A DNA stretch of 64,000 nt from Quadrisphaera sp. RL12-1S (GCF_014270065.1 NZ_JACNME010000012.1:62001-126000), one strand, 5' to 3'; shown: positions 39,070 to 48,362, counted from the first letter of the stretch. The notes: generated by a model not told the origin, from the sequence alone. A program made the numbers and translations.

Positions 39070-40420
39070 CCACACGCAGCTGGTGGTCGCCGCGGTCCTC
39101 GGGATCGCAGCGATCGTCACGCTCATCACCTGGCTGAAGCTCCACCCCTTCCTCGCCCTGGTGCTGGGGACGGCGGTGCTCGCGCTGGTGGCCGGCGTCC
39201 CCCTGGCCGAGACTTTCGACAGCTTCACCGACGGGCTGGGCAGCACCATCGGCAGCGTCGGCGTGCTCATCGCCCTCGGGTCGATCATCGGCAAGCTGCT
39301 GGTGGACAGCGGCGGCGCTGACGCGATCGTCGACGCGGTCCTGGCCCGGACGTCCGAGAAGCGCTTGCCGTGGGCGATGGCGCTCATCGCCTTCCTCGTG
39401 GGCATCCCGCTGTTCTTCGAGGTCGGCGTGGTGCTGCTCGTCCCGGTGGTGCTGCTCGTCGCGCACCGCACCCGGCGGCCGGTGCTGCTGCTGGGCATCC
39501 CCGCGCTGGCGGGCCTGTCGGTGCTGCACGGGTTCGTCCCACCCCACCCGGGTCCGCTGATCGCCGTCGAGGCGCTCCACGCCGACGTCGGCCTGACCCT
39601 GGGCCTGGGGCTGCTCGTCGCCGTCCCCACCGTCCTCGTGTCCGGCCCTCTGCTGGCACGGCCCCTGGCCCGCTGGGTGCCGCTGGCGGCTCCCGAGCCG
39701 GCATCCGGCGCCAGCACGGCCGCGGAGCCGGCGAGCGACGCCCCCGCACGCCGGCCGACCGTGGCCGTGGCGGTCGGGATCGTGCTGCTGCCGGTGGTGC
39801 TGATGCTGCTGAGGGCGGTGGTCGAGCTGGTGCCCAGCACTTCGGGCACGCCCCTGCGCAGCGCGACGGACCTCGTGGGGACCCCGCTGGTCGCCCTCCT
39901 CATCAGCGCCCTGGTGGGCCTGCTGGTGCTCGGTCGCGGGAGCGGGCGCAGCCGGGCAGGCCTGTCGAGCCTCGTCGACGCCTCCTTCGTCTCGGTGGCG
40001 AGCATCCTGCTCATCGTCGGTGCCGGCGGAGGCTTCAAGCAGACCCTGGTCGACACCGGCGTCGGACAGGTCGTCGGTGACGCGATGGCCGGTGCCCCGC
40101 TGTCCCCCCTGGTCGCGGCGTGGCTGATCGCCGTGGTCATCCGCGTGGCCACCGGTTCCGCGACCGTGGCCACGGTGACCGCCTCCGGGCTCGCCGTGCC
40201 CCTGGTCAGCGGGCTCGGCGGACCGGAGGTGGCGCTGGTGGTGCTCGCCATCGGCGCGGGGTCGCTGTTCCTCAGCCACGTCAACGACGCGGGCTTCTGG
40301 CTGGTCAAGGAGTACTTCGGCATGACCGTCGGCCAGACCTTCAAGACCTGGTCGCTCATGGAGTGCGTCGTCTCCGTGGTGGGGCTGCTCTGCGTGCTCC
40401 TGCTCTCGCTGGTGGTCTGA
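39029..40420 (+). CDS. GntP-family gluconate:H+ symporter
   Basis: A 463-aa permease with about 12-14 helices. Family landmarks are ITWLKLHPFLALVLGTAVLALVAGVPL near the N-terminus, VLIALGSIIGKLLVDSGGADAIVD, GIPLFFEVGVVLLVPVV, HGFVPPHPGPLIAVEAL, ATGSATVATVTASGL and LFLSHVNDAGFWLVKEYFGMTVGQTFKTWSL. GntP proteins import gluconate or related sugar acids. GAGGAG lies 5 nt before GTG 39029. No gluconokinase gene is nearby. The 139 bp after it hold no recognisable gene or terminator. Confidence 0.9.
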   Translation: MPFVLTAQTSTHADHTQLVVAAVLGIAAIVTLITWLKLHPFLALVLGTAVLALVAGVPLAETFDSFTDGLGSTIGSVGVLIALGSIIGKLLVDSGGADAIVDAVLARTSEKRLPWAMALIAFLVGIPLFFEVGVVLLVPVVLLVAHRTRRPVLLLGIPALAGLSVLHGFVPPHPGPLIAVEALHADVGLTLGLGLLVAVPTVLVSGPLLARPLARWVPLAAPEPASGASTAAEPASDAPARRPTVAVAVGIVLLPVVLMLLRAVVELVPSTSGTPLRSATDLVGTPLVALLISALVGLLVLGRGSGRSRAGLSSLVDASFVSVASILLIVGAGGGFKQTLVDTGVGQVVGDAMAGAPLSPLVAAWLIAVVIRVATGSATVATVTASGLAVPLVSGLGGPEVALVVLAIGAGSLFLSHVNDAGFWLVKEYFGMTVGQTFKTWSLMECVVSVVGLLCVLLLSLVV

Positions 40421-40559
40421 GAGGAGCCGGGGCGGGACTGCCCTTCCAGCACAGGCACGACGGGGCGTCGGCCCTGGCCACGGCGTCGGCCACCACGCGG
40501 TGCTCCTCTGCCGCCACCCCCGTGGGCGCGGTGCTGTTCCTCGCCGGTGGGGCGCGTCC

Positions 40560-41792
40560 TCAGGCCCCGGGCATCCCCGCGTCCTGACCGACGGGTCGAC
40601 CGGCGGGCCCCGTGCCCGCGGTCCACCCGGGACGCGGGCCGTGGGTGAGCCGACGCAGCAGCACCTCGGCCGGACCCGCCCGCCCGGCGCGCTCGAGGCC
40701 CACGGCCACCGCCGCGGTGAGCAGGTAGGTGACGACGGCGACGGCGGACACCACCGCGGTGCCCGTCCCGTCGCCCAGCCCGAGCCCCCACGGCGCGAGC
40801 ACCGGCGCCATGACCACGCTCTGCAGCAGGTAGCAGGTCAACGACCGCCTGCCGACGGCCACCAGCGCCCCGACCACCGCTCCTGGCACCGCACCGGCAG
40901 GGCGCCGCACGGCCGCGAACCACGAGACCCCGGCGAGGAACGCCATCGCCCCCGCCAGCCCGGTGAGGCCGTGCAGCGCACCCGCGAGCACGTCGCCCCA
41001 CCCCGGCCAGGCGACCAGCTGCAGCGACGCGGCCACCAGCGGCAGCGCGCCCAGCACGCTGACCGCGAGGCCCGCCACCGTCACGCGTCGCAGCAGCGGC
41101 AGGTGCTCCTCAGGGCGGGTCAGCACGCCGCGGCGCTCCGCAAGCAGCCCCAAGGCCGCTGCCGGCAGCAGGCAGACGACGAGCAGCGGCCCGCTCACCA
41201 GCAGTCCGACGGCGGACAGGGCCCTCAGGCCGAGCCCGCCCAGGTAGGTCGCCGGCGTGAGCCCGAAGACGCCTCCGGCGGCGTCGGGCGCGGAGGTGCC
41301 GTCCAGGGCGGAGAGGGCGGCGTACGCCAGCAGCGCGGCGCCGCCCCACCACAGCAGCGCGCGGTCCGACGCCCGCAGCCAGAGGGCCACCACCGCCAGC
41401 CCGAGCATCCCGTAGGTCAGCAGGATGTCGCCCTCGAAGAGCAGCAGCGCGTGCGCCAGCCCGAACACCCCCAGCCACCCGCACCGGCGCAGCAGCACCC
41501 CGCGGGTCTGCGGCCACGGCGCGCCGCGCGTCTGCGCCCGCCGCGCGATCACGGTCAGCCCGAAGGCGAACAGCGCCGTGAACACCGGGAACGCCCGGTT
41601 GTCCACGAACGTCCCGACCACGGCGTCCACCGCGCGGTCGGCCAGCCCCGCCTCGACCGGACGGCCGCTCGGCCCGAGCGCCAGCCCGGTCAGGTGGATC
41701 GGGGCGTTGGCCAGCGCGATGCCCAGCAGCGCCAGCCCGCGGGCGAGGTCGGGCGCGAGGGAGCGCTCGGCGGTCGGGAGGGGGCCGCTCAC
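40560..41792 (-). CDS. DUF418 domain membrane protein (YeiB-like)
   Basis: A 410-aa protein with about ten helices. LAPDLARGLALLGIALANAPIHL is the conserved N-terminus of YeiB/DUF418 proteins. DNRAFPVFTALFAFGLTVIARRA and VGRRSLTCYLLQSVVMAPVL near the C-terminus are family hallmarks. Function is unknown, possibly acyl or small-molecule transport. GTG 41792 has AGAGGG 9 nt upstream. Divergent from the P-loop kinase-like gene at 41872. Confidence 0.82.
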   Translation of the reverse strand: MSGPLPTAERSLAPDLARGLALLGIALANAPIHLTGLALGPSGRPVEAGLADRAVDAVVGTFVDNRAFPVFTALFAFGLTVIARRAQTRGAPWPQTRGVLLRRCGWLGVFGLAHALLLFEGDILLTYGMLGLAVVALWLRASDRALLWWGGAALLAYAALSALDGTSAPDAAGGVFGLTPATYLGGLGLRALSAVGLLVSGPLLVVCLLPAAALGLLAERRGVLTRPEEHLPLLRRVTVAGLAVSVLGALPLVAASLQLVAWPGWGDVLAGALHGLTGLAGAMAFLAGVSWFAAVRRPAGAVPGAVVGALVAVGRRSLTCYLLQSVVMAPVLAPWGLGLGDGTGTAVVSAVAVVTYLLTAAVAVGLERAGRAGPAEVLLRRLTHGPRPGWTAGTGPAGRPVGQDAGMPGA

Positions 41793-41871
41793 GCCGTCCA
41801 CCCTCTCCCGGCGGGAGGGACGGAGGAAAACCCGCTGGCGCAGGGCCCACGCACCGCCCACCCTGGTGCGC

Positions 41872-42453
41872 GTGAGCACCGACGCCGCCGTCGTCTTCAT
41901 GCTCGGCTACCCCGGCACGGGCAAGCGGACCGTCGGCGGTCACGTCGCCGCGCAGCTCGGCGGGGTGCTCGTCGACAACGCCCTCATCAACAGGCCCGTG
42001 CTCGAGGTGCTGCAGTGGGACGGCGTCGCCCCTCTGCCACCAGGGATCTGGGACCGCGTGGTCCCCGTCCGCGACGCGGTGCTCGGAACGATCGAGGACC
42101 TGGCACCACCGACCACGAGCTTCGTGGTCACCAACGTCCTCGAGGACGAGCCCGCTGCCGCCGGGGCCTACGAGCGCATCCGCTCCCTCGCCCGGCGCCG
42201 CGGCTCGCTGTTCCTCGCCGTGATGACCGAGTGCGACGTCGACGTGCAGGTCAGCCGCATCGACACCCCCGACCGGGTCGCGCTGCGCAAGGGCTCCGAC
42301 CCCGAGGGCTACCGCCGCCACCGGCTTGCCACCCGGCTCTTCCAGCCTCCGGCGGAGGAGGTGCTCACCATCGACACCACGACGACGACGCCCGCCGCCA
42401 GCGCCGCCCGCGTCGTCGACGAGCTGCGCTCCCGAGGCCTGCACGGCGGCTGA
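41872..42453 (+). CDS. P-loop NTPase / kinase-like protein
   Basis: A 193-aa single-domain protein. VVFMLGYPGTGKRTVGGHVAAQLGGVLVDNALI gives an intact Walker A (GYPGTGKRT). SLFLAVMTECDVDVQVSRIDTPDR resembles the lid and acceptor region of small kinases such as shikimate, gluconate or chloramphenicol kinases. Arginines in PEGYRRHRLATRLF could be the lid. The substrate is unknown. GTG at 41872 follows a weak CACCCT box by 7 nt. Divergent from the DUF418 gene. Confidence 0.72.
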   Translation: MSTDAAVVFMLGYPGTGKRTVGGHVAAQLGGVLVDNALINRPVLEVLQWDGVAPLPPGIWDRVVPVRDAVLGTIEDLAPPTTSFVVTNVLEDEPAAAGAYERIRSLARRRGSLFLAVMTECDVDVQVSRIDTPDRVALRKGSDPEGYRRHRLATRLFQPPAEEVLTIDTTTTTPAASAARVVDELRSRGLHGG

Positions 42454-42465
42454 AGGTCTGAGCCG

Positions 42466-43050
42466 TCAGCCCCTCCCGGAGGCGTTCAGCGCTGCGACGA
42501 GACGCGCGAACACCTCCTGGTCGAAGGGGTCCTCGTCGTCGGCGGTGACCACGGTGATAGTGCTCAGCCCGACCGGAACCACGACCGCCGTGTACGAAAG
42601 CTCGTCCTCGTGTCGACCGCACGAGCAGTCGGTCCGGCGCGTCTCGTCGATGGTCACGCGGAGGTCGTCCGCGGCCGAGAGCGGCGAGTAGATGACGTAC
42701 ACGGGCCCTTCACCGTGCTCGTCGAGCGCGTAAGCGTTGTCGTCGGTGAACGCGTTCATCTCTTCGTCCCGCAGCAGGTAGACCGAGCCGTGCGTCTCGG
42801 GGAGGAGGTGGCGGGTCGTCGGCCACGCTCGGACGCCGCCCTCGACGTCGTCGAGCGGCATGCCCTCGTGGTCACCGATGATGACGAGCATGCGCGGCCA
42901 GCGCAGAGAGAGCTCGTCCACGAAGCGCTTGATGCCGGGCCCCGCCGGACCCGCCGTGATGAACACCGAGTCGACACCGGTGAACACCGTCGGCTCGTAG
43001 TCGAGGGACGCGTCGTCCACCGACTCGTCGCTGCTCTGCTCGTCGTCCAC
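42466..43050 (-). CDS. Hypothetical acidic protein
   Basis: A 194-aa soluble protein with an acidic N-terminus (DDEQSSDESVDDASLDYEP) and an alpha/beta middle (SVFITAGPAGPGIKRFVDELSLRWPRMLVIIGD, VYVIYSPLSAADDL). Late CSCGRHED could bind metal. I do not recognise the family. Its codon use is slightly less GC-rich than its neighbours (more A/T in third positions around 42540-42720), a possible sign of transfer. Start GTG 43050 is uncertain. It converges with the P-loop gene with only 12 bp between. Confidence 0.6.
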   Translation of the reverse strand: MDDEQSSDESVDDASLDYEPTVFTGVDSVFITAGPAGPGIKRFVDELSLRWPRMLVIIGDHEGMPLDDVEGGVRAWPTTRHLLPETHGSVYLLRDEEMNAFTDDNAYALDEHGEGPVYVIYSPLSAADDLRVTIDETRRTDCSCGRHEDELSYTAVVVPVGLSTITVVTADDEDPFDQEVFARLVAALNASGRG

Positions 43051-43133
43051 AGCTCGGACCTCTGCACCCCGCGCGCGGGAGCCCGCTGCTCACCGCGGTG
43101 ATCGCCGCGCGAGCATGCCACGCCCGGGCATCA

Positions 43134-45860
43134 TCAGCGGCGCCTCCAGCGCCTCACCACGACGACACCGACGACGAGCGCCGCCGCGCCGCCCGCGACC
43201 AGCACCCAGCGCGACCGGGACCACCTGGCCTGGGAGCGGGCCCCACCAGGAGCGACGCGCTCGTCGTCGTCCCCGCCCTCCCCGTCGTCCCCGTCGTCCC
43301 CGCCGTCGGAGTCCAGCGGGGTGACGGTGCCGGCGTCGCCGTCCACGGTGACCAGCGTCCCGTCGGTCAGCCGCTGCGTGGCCACGCCCGTGCCGAGCAC
43401 GGCGGGGATGCCGTACTCGCGGGCCACGATCGAGCTGTGCGACAGCGGCCCGCCCACGTCGGTGACGACGGCGGAGGCCATCGCGAACAGCGACGTCCAC
43501 GCCGGCGTCGTCATCCGCGCCACGAGCACGTCACCGGGCTGCAGGCGGGCGGAGTCCTCGGGGCCGTGCAGGACGCGCGCGACCGCGGTGACGCGCCCGC
43601 CGCTCGCGCCGACGCCGCGCACCACCGGGCCGGTCTGGGCCTCGTCGCCGCCGGGCATCGCCCACACCAGCGACCGTCGCACCAGGGCCGGCGGCTGCGG
43701 CAGCAGCTGCGGCGGGCTCGCCAGGCGCTGGCCGCGCCAGACCTCCCGGCGCTGCGCCACCCGATCGGCCAGCGGCGTGCGGTCGCCCGCACCGGCCACC
43801 TCCAGCTCGGTGCGGCGCAGCCAGAAGACGTCGTCCGCGTCGTCCACCACCCCGGAGGCCGCCAGGCGGCGGCCGGACTCGCGCAGAAACCGCCGGATGG
43901 TCGGCCACGCCAGGCCGATGTCGGCGAGGGCGTCCTCCCGGGCTGCCCCGGCGTCCTGCGCGGCGCGCAGCAGCCGCACGAGCAGGGCGCGCCGCACCGG
44001 GTCGAGCCGCCCCAGCACGGTCGCGGTCGCCGCCTCCCGGCGCTCGGCGGCCCGCTGCTGGCGCTCGTGCGGGTCGTCGCCGTGGCCCTCCACGTACTGG
44101 CGCAGCGTGGCGAGCAGCGGCTCGGGGTGGTCGGCCGGCGTGCTGACCGCGACGTCCAGGGTGTAGAGCGCGTGCCCGTACCGGCGCAGGTGGTCGTGGA
44201 GCAGCTGGTGCCACGTGGGGTCGTCGGGGACGCGCCCCGCCCGCAGCGCCACGGCCGTCGCCGGGTGGCGGTGCGCCCACTCCGCGAGGTCCCACAGCGA
44301 CTGCTCCGCCCGGATCGGGGCGCTGTCGAGCCCGAGCAGCAGGTCGAGCGAGGGCGGGTCGCCGTCGCGGCGGGCCAGGCGGTCGTAGGCGGCGCGGAAC
44401 GCCGCCTCCGACAGCACCGCCGCGGGCACCACCGACTGCACGGCCGTGTAGTAGGTGCACCCGGCCTCCAGCAGCTCCGCGGCGGCGCCCAGCAGCTCCG
44501 CGTGGCTCATCGCGCGTTCGTCTCGCCCCGGCCAGACCGCGACCCGCGCCGCGTACTCGGGGTGGGCGTGCTCGCGCCAGCCGCGCACCCCGGTGCGGTC
44601 CCTCTCCCGGACGAGCCAGGCGGTGGCGCGGGGCGTCGCGGCGAGCATCCGCGCGAAGGCACCGTTGCTGAAGAAGTAGTAGGCGTAGCCGTTGACCGTG
44701 GGGAAGCGGATGTCGTCGTCGTCGACGGCGCTGCCGAGGGCGCGGGCGACCAGCGCCCGCAGCGACCGCGGCACGGCGACGGCGGCGAGGTCGGCGAACA
44801 GCGGCGTCAGCGGGTCGGGCAGCTGCTCCACGATGCTCGCGCGCCAGTACGTGCCGCCGCGCAGCGGCACGGTCCAGTCGGTGGGCACCGGACCCGTCGG
44901 CTCCGGCAGCGCCGTGATGGGCCGCGCCTGCAGCAGCGCCAGCGCGCCGGTGGTCTCGCGCGCCCACTCGACGTCCACCGGGCAGCCGAGGTGCTCCTGC
45001 ACGCGCTGCCCCAGGTCGGCCAGGGCCAGCGCCTCGGCGTCGGTGAGCACGGCGCGGCGGCGCAGGTGCTCGGGCACGGGCTCCTCGCGCGTACCGCCGT
45101 CCGCCGTGGCGCCGGCGCGGGTGCGGACCTGCTTGTCCGCCGTCGTCCTGCTCACCACCACGCCCCGGGCGGTGTCGACGACGACGTCGTCCGTGGTCAC
45201 CGCCCCGGACACCACGGCCTCCCCCAGGCCCCACGCGGCGCTGATGACAGCCCGCTGCCGCTGCCCGGTGGTCGGGTCGGCGGTGAAGAGGACCCCGGCG
45301 GCGTCCGCGTCCGCCATCTGCTGGACGACGACGGCGAGCGCGAGCGCGTCCCCGTCGCCGCGGTCCTGGCCGTGGCGGGCGCGGTAGTCGATGGCGCGGG
45401 CGGTCCACAGCGACGCCCAGCACGCCCGGACGGCGTCCAGCAGGGCGGCCTCGGTGCGGACGTCGAGGAACGTGTCCTGCTGGCCGGCGGAGCTGGCGGC
45501 CGCGAGGTCCTCCGACGTCGCGGAGGAGCGCACGGCCACCGGCGGCGCGCCGAGGTCGCGCCACGCGCGGACCACCGCCGCGGCCAGCGCCGGCGGCACC
45601 GCGGCGGAGGTGAAGAGCCTGCGGACATCGTCGGAGGCGGCGGGACCGCGGGCCGCCACCAGGCGCGCGACCTGCGGCGCGATGCCCGCGCCGTCCACGA
45701 ACTCCTCGTACGCCGAGGTGAGCACCACGAAGCCGGGCGGCACGGGGAACCCGGCCGCCAGCAGCTCACCCAGGGCGGCGGCCTTGCCGCCGGCGACGGT
45801 GACGTCGGTGCGGCGCAGCGCGGACAGCGCCACCACCGGTGCCGAGGAGGACGCGTCCAC
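43134..45860 (-). CDS. PEP synthase / rifampicin phosphotransferase-like protein with C-terminal membrane anchor
   Basis: A 908-aa three-part enzyme. Residues about 1-310 form a PEP/pyruvate-type ATP-grasp domain (VAGGKAAALGELLAAGFPVPPGFVVLT, VAVRSSATSEDLAAASSAGQQDTFLDV). A divergent central domain follows. The C-terminal swivelling His domain contains DVGGPLSHSSIVAREYGIPAVLGTG with the phospho-acceptor His. The order and length match Rph, which phosphorylates rifampicin, as well as truncated PEP synthases lacking the PEP domain. Unusually, an acidic linker (DGGDDGDDGEGG) and one membrane span (WVLVAGGAAALVVGVVVV) end the protein. It starts 10 nt after an MFS gene. GTG 45860; substrate unproved. 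Confidence 0.82.
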   Translation of the reverse strand: MDASSSAPVVALSALRRTDVTVAGGKAAALGELLAAGFPVPPGFVVLTSAYEEFVDGAGIAPQVARLVAARGPAASDDVRRLFTSAAVPPALAAAVVRAWRDLGAPPVAVRSSATSEDLAAASSAGQQDTFLDVRTEAALLDAVRACWASLWTARAIDYRARHGQDRGDGDALALAVVVQQMADADAAGVLFTADPTTGQRQRAVISAAWGLGEAVVSGAVTTDDVVVDTARGVVVSRTTADKQVRTRAGATADGGTREEPVPEHLRRRAVLTDAEALALADLGQRVQEHLGCPVDVEWARETTGALALLQARPITALPEPTGPVPTDWTVPLRGGTYWRASIVEQLPDPLTPLFADLAAVAVPRSLRALVARALGSAVDDDDIRFPTVNGYAYYFFSNGAFARMLAATPRATAWLVRERDRTGVRGWREHAHPEYAARVAVWPGRDERAMSHAELLGAAAELLEAGCTYYTAVQSVVPAAVLSEAAFRAAYDRLARRDGDPPSLDLLLGLDSAPIRAEQSLWDLAEWAHRHPATAVALRAGRVPDDPTWHQLLHDHLRRYGHALYTLDVAVSTPADHPEPLLATLRQYVEGHGDDPHERQQRAAERREAATATVLGRLDPVRRALLVRLLRAAQDAGAAREDALADIGLAWPTIRRFLRESGRRLAASGVVDDADDVFWLRRTELEVAGAGDRTPLADRVAQRREVWRGQRLASPPQLLPQPPALVRRSLVWAMPGGDEAQTGPVVRGVGASGGRVTAVARVLHGPEDSARLQPGDVLVARMTTPAWTSLFAMASAVVTDVGGPLSHSSIVAREYGIPAVLGTGVATQRLTDGTLVTVDGDAGTVTPLDSDGGDDGDDGEGGDDDERVAPGGARSQARWSRSRWVLVAGGAAALVVGVVVVRRWRRR

Positions 45861-45870
45861 GAGGACCGGT

Positions 45871-47199
45871 CTACTCCTGCGCCGCGGCCCTGACGAGCCC
45901 TCCCGGGTGGACCGCGTGCTCCGGCAGGCGACGCCCCACCAGCGGCACCACCGCGGCCCCGACCAGCGCGGCCGCGCCGAGCAGCAGCCACGGCAGCCAC
46001 AGCGCCACGGCCATCGCCGAGACCAGCAGCGGTGCGGCCAGGCCCGCGGCGGTGAACGCATACTGGAACGCGGCCAGGTGCCGCCCGCGAGTGGCGGGGG
46101 GCGCGGCGGCCTCGGCGAGGGCGTTGACGCGGGAGCCGATCAGCAGGCTGCCCCCGGCGAGCAGCACCACCGACGCGAGCACCCACGGTCCCACCCAGCT
46201 GGTGGGCAGCCAGATCGCCACCGCGCACACCGCGGCCCACGCCACGAGGCAGCAGCCGCCCAGCGCCATGGAGGTGGTGCGCCGCCAGTGCCCCGTGAGC
46301 CGGACCACGGTCACCGTGAGCAGCGAGGTCGCGGTCAGGGCCGTGATGCCGGCCCCCGCCGCCCACGCGGCCCCGGGGGCCAGCTCGCGCAGGTACACGG
46401 CCATGCCCACCAGCAGGAAGTCGCTGGGGAGCGCCAGCAGGGCGGTGACCGCGACGAGCGCCAGGTAGGGGCGGTTGGTGAGCACGGATTCGGGGGTGCG
46501 CGAGGGAGGGATGCGCGAGGCCGGAGCCCTGTCGGACACGGCTCCGGCCTCCGGACCCCCTCCCGGTCGGGGGTCAGCGCCAGCAGTGGAGGCGGTCGCG
46601 GAGGTGTGGTGGCGGGCCGGGTGCACCAGAGCCAGCAGCAGTCCCGCGCAGACCACGAACGACCCCGCGTCCACGGCCAGCACCACCCTCAGCACCGCGG
46701 GGTCCACCAGCGAGACGAGCAGCGCCGCGATCAGCGCACCCGCGCCGAACGCCGTCGACCTCACCACCTCCACCGCCGCGAAGGCGCGGTCCTTCGGCCC
46801 GGCCGGCGCGACGTCGGCGATGAGGGCGAAGACGGAGGAGTAGAAGGTCTGCGTCCCCGCCGCGACCAGCGCGGCGGCCACCAGCACCCCCGTGGTGGCC
46901 GTCAGCCAGCGGTCGGCCAGCAGGTACACCAGCACGCCCGCCGCCTGCAGCGCCTGGCTCACGACGACGACGGCCTTCGGCCCCACCCGGTCCACCAGGC
47001 CTCCGGCCAGCGGCGGCGCCAGCAGGCCCACGAGCGTGCCGAGCGTGAGGAGCAGGCCGGCCCTGCCGAGCGGCACCCCGACGACACCCGTCACGTAGAC
47101 GAGCACGAGCGGCAGCACCAGCCCGGACCCGAGGTTGTCGACGCCGAGCGCCACCAGCAGCGCGTTCCGGCTCCGCGAGGCCCTGGCGTCGTCGCTCAC
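45871..47199 (-). CDS. MFS transporter
   Basis: A 442-aa, 12-helix facilitator. The N-terminus NALLVALGVDNLGSGLVLPLVLVYVTGVVG, the loop motif PPLAGGLVDRVGPKAVVVV and a long, poorly conserved central loop (about residues 195-235) are seen. It resembles exporters of the drug/multidrug class, though the substrate is unknown. GTG 47199 is 7 nt after TAGCGT, so it is probably leaderless. It forms an operon with the Rph-like gene downstream (10-nt gap), an arrangement that suggests a resistance pair. Confidence 0.82.
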   Translation of the reverse strand: MSDDARASRSRNALLVALGVDNLGSGLVLPLVLVYVTGVVGVPLGRAGLLLTLGTLVGLLAPPLAGGLVDRVGPKAVVVVSQALQAAGVLVYLLADRWLTATTGVLVAAALVAAGTQTFYSSVFALIADVAPAGPKDRAFAAVEVVRSTAFGAGALIAALLVSLVDPAVLRVVLAVDAGSFVVCAGLLLALVHPARHHTSATASTAGADPRPGGGPEAGAVSDRAPASRIPPSRTPESVLTNRPYLALVAVTALLALPSDFLLVGMAVYLRELAPGAAWAAGAGITALTATSLLTVTVVRLTGHWRRTTSMALGGCCLVAWAAVCAVAIWLPTSWVGPWVLASVVLLAGGSLLIGSRVNALAEAAAPPATRGRHLAAFQYAFTAAGLAAPLLVSAMAVALWLPWLLLGAAALVGAAVVPLVGRRLPEHAVHPGGLVRAAAQE

Positions 47200-47206
47200 C
47201 CGGCCG

Positions 47207-47212
47207 ACGCTA
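47207..47212 (-). promoter_or_regulatory. Minus-10 box TAGCGT of the leaderless MFS/Rph-like operon
   Basis: On the minus strand TAGCGT is followed by CGGCCGG (7 nt) and GTG 47199. Confidence 0.6.
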
Positions 47213-47307
47213 CGGACACCCCCGCCCCGGCGGCCGAGTTCCCGCAGACCTCCACAACTCCCGCACGACCACGCACCTGCGCGCCACCTCCCGCCCGAGG
47301 GCCGGGC

Positions 47308-47787
47308 TCAGGCGGCGGGCGCAGGGCGGGCGGCCAGCGCGGCGAAGAACCCGTCCGTCCGGGAGCTGAGCAGCGCGAGCTGGAGCGTGGCCCCCGTCGT
47401 CGTCGCCACGGGGATGATCCGCGATCCCGGCCTCACCCCGGCCATGTCCTTCAGCCCCGCCTCGACCTCAGCGGTGAGGTCCACCCCCTGCACAGCGACG
47501 CTCACCCGCGTGCCCGGCACGATCTTGAGGCCCATGAGGTACGGGCGGAGGGTCAGCACGCCGGGCTCCGCCACCACGCGACCGTGGCGCCACCTGCGCG
47601 ACACACCCGGCGCGTCACCACCGACCAGTCGCAGGCCTCCGTCGACGACCCAGCGCTCCACGCCGTCCGCACCGCGACGCACCCGCGGATGGGCGCTGCG
47701 GTGGCGGTGGACCAGCGCGGCCACCCAGAGAGCCGCCAGACCGAGGAAGACGAGCACCACCAGCACCAGGAACACCGAGTCGCTCAC
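47308..47787 (-). CDS. Single-span membrane protein (DUF2550-like)
   Basis: A 159-aa protein: an N-terminal membrane helix (SVFLVLVVLVFLGLAALWVAALVH), a basic segment, then a beta-rich domain (RWRHGRVVAEPGVLTLRPYLMGLKIVPGTRVSVAVQGVDL). Layout and length resemble actinobacterial DUF2550 proteins, but I cannot confirm the family. GGAGG lies 5 nt before GTG 47787. The orientation implies a cytoplasmic or extracytoplasmic beta domain anchored at the N-terminus. Divergent from the chorismate mutase gene. Function unknown. Confidence 0.6.
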   Translation of the reverse strand: MSDSVFLVLVVLVFLGLAALWVAALVHRHRSAHPRVRRGADGVERWVVDGGLRLVGGDAPGVSRRWRHGRVVAEPGVLTLRPYLMGLKIVPGTRVSVAVQGVDLTAEVEAGLKDMAGVRPGSRIIPVATTTGATLQLALLSSRTDGFFAALAARPAPAA

Positions 47788-48032
47788 AGGGACCTCCACG
47801 CACGTCAGCGGCGTGGAAGATCCACACCCGATGGCTGCACCGTCGCGGTCGCGGCGGCGGCTGGGCAAGGGCGTGCCGCCGGGCTGACCCGCCTCTGCGG
47901 CCGCGGGTGGCCCGGCCGGGTGAACCGACCCCGCAGGAGTCACCACCCGTGCTCCCGGCAGCCGGCGCAGCGGGGTGCGGCAGGATGCGCTGCTGCCCCC
48001 CCGCACCGACTCCCCCGCGCGAGGCCAGCCCG

Positions 48033-48362
48033 ATGAGCAGCTCCCCCGTCCCGCCCGAGCTCGCCGAGCTGCGCCGCAGCATCGACAACCTCGACGCGGC
48101 GCTCGTGCACACCCTCGCCGAGCGGTTCCGGTGCACCCGGGCCGTCGGCGAGCTCAAGGCGCGGCTCGAGCTGCCCGCCGCGGACCCGGCGCGCGAGGAG
48201 CGGCAGATCGCGCGGCTGCGCGCCCTCGCCACCGAGTCGGGGCTGGACGCGGACTTCGCGGAGAAGTTCCTCACCCTGGTCATCGAGGAGGTCATCCGCC
48301 ACCACCTGCACCTCAGCGGGTCGGCCGACGGACCCGGCGAGGCGCCGTCGGTCAGCCGCTGA
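48033..48362 (+). CDS. Chorismate mutase, type II (AroQ)
   Basis: A 109-aa helical protein. ELRRSIDNLDAALVHTLAERFRCTRAVGELKARLELPAADPAREERQIARL shows the AroQ fold with the catalytic Arg, Lys (VGELKAR) and Glu/Gln-region residues. It converts chorismate to prephenate for Phe and Tyr synthesis. No signal peptide, so it is the cytosolic form. ATG 48033 has GAGG 8 nt upstream. A CAGGAT minus-10-like box lies near 47982. Its last 11 bp overlap the convergent MOSC gene. Confidence 0.9.
   Translation: MSSSPVPPELAELRRSIDNLDAALVHTLAERFRCTRAVGELKARLELPAADPAREERQIARLRALATESGLDADFAEKFLTLVIEEVIRHHLHLSGSADGPGEAPSVSR

Noticed and set aside
40421-40559. Possible small gene after the GntP permease
   Set aside because: GAGGAG is present, but no start at a sensible distance opens a frame with protein-like composition.
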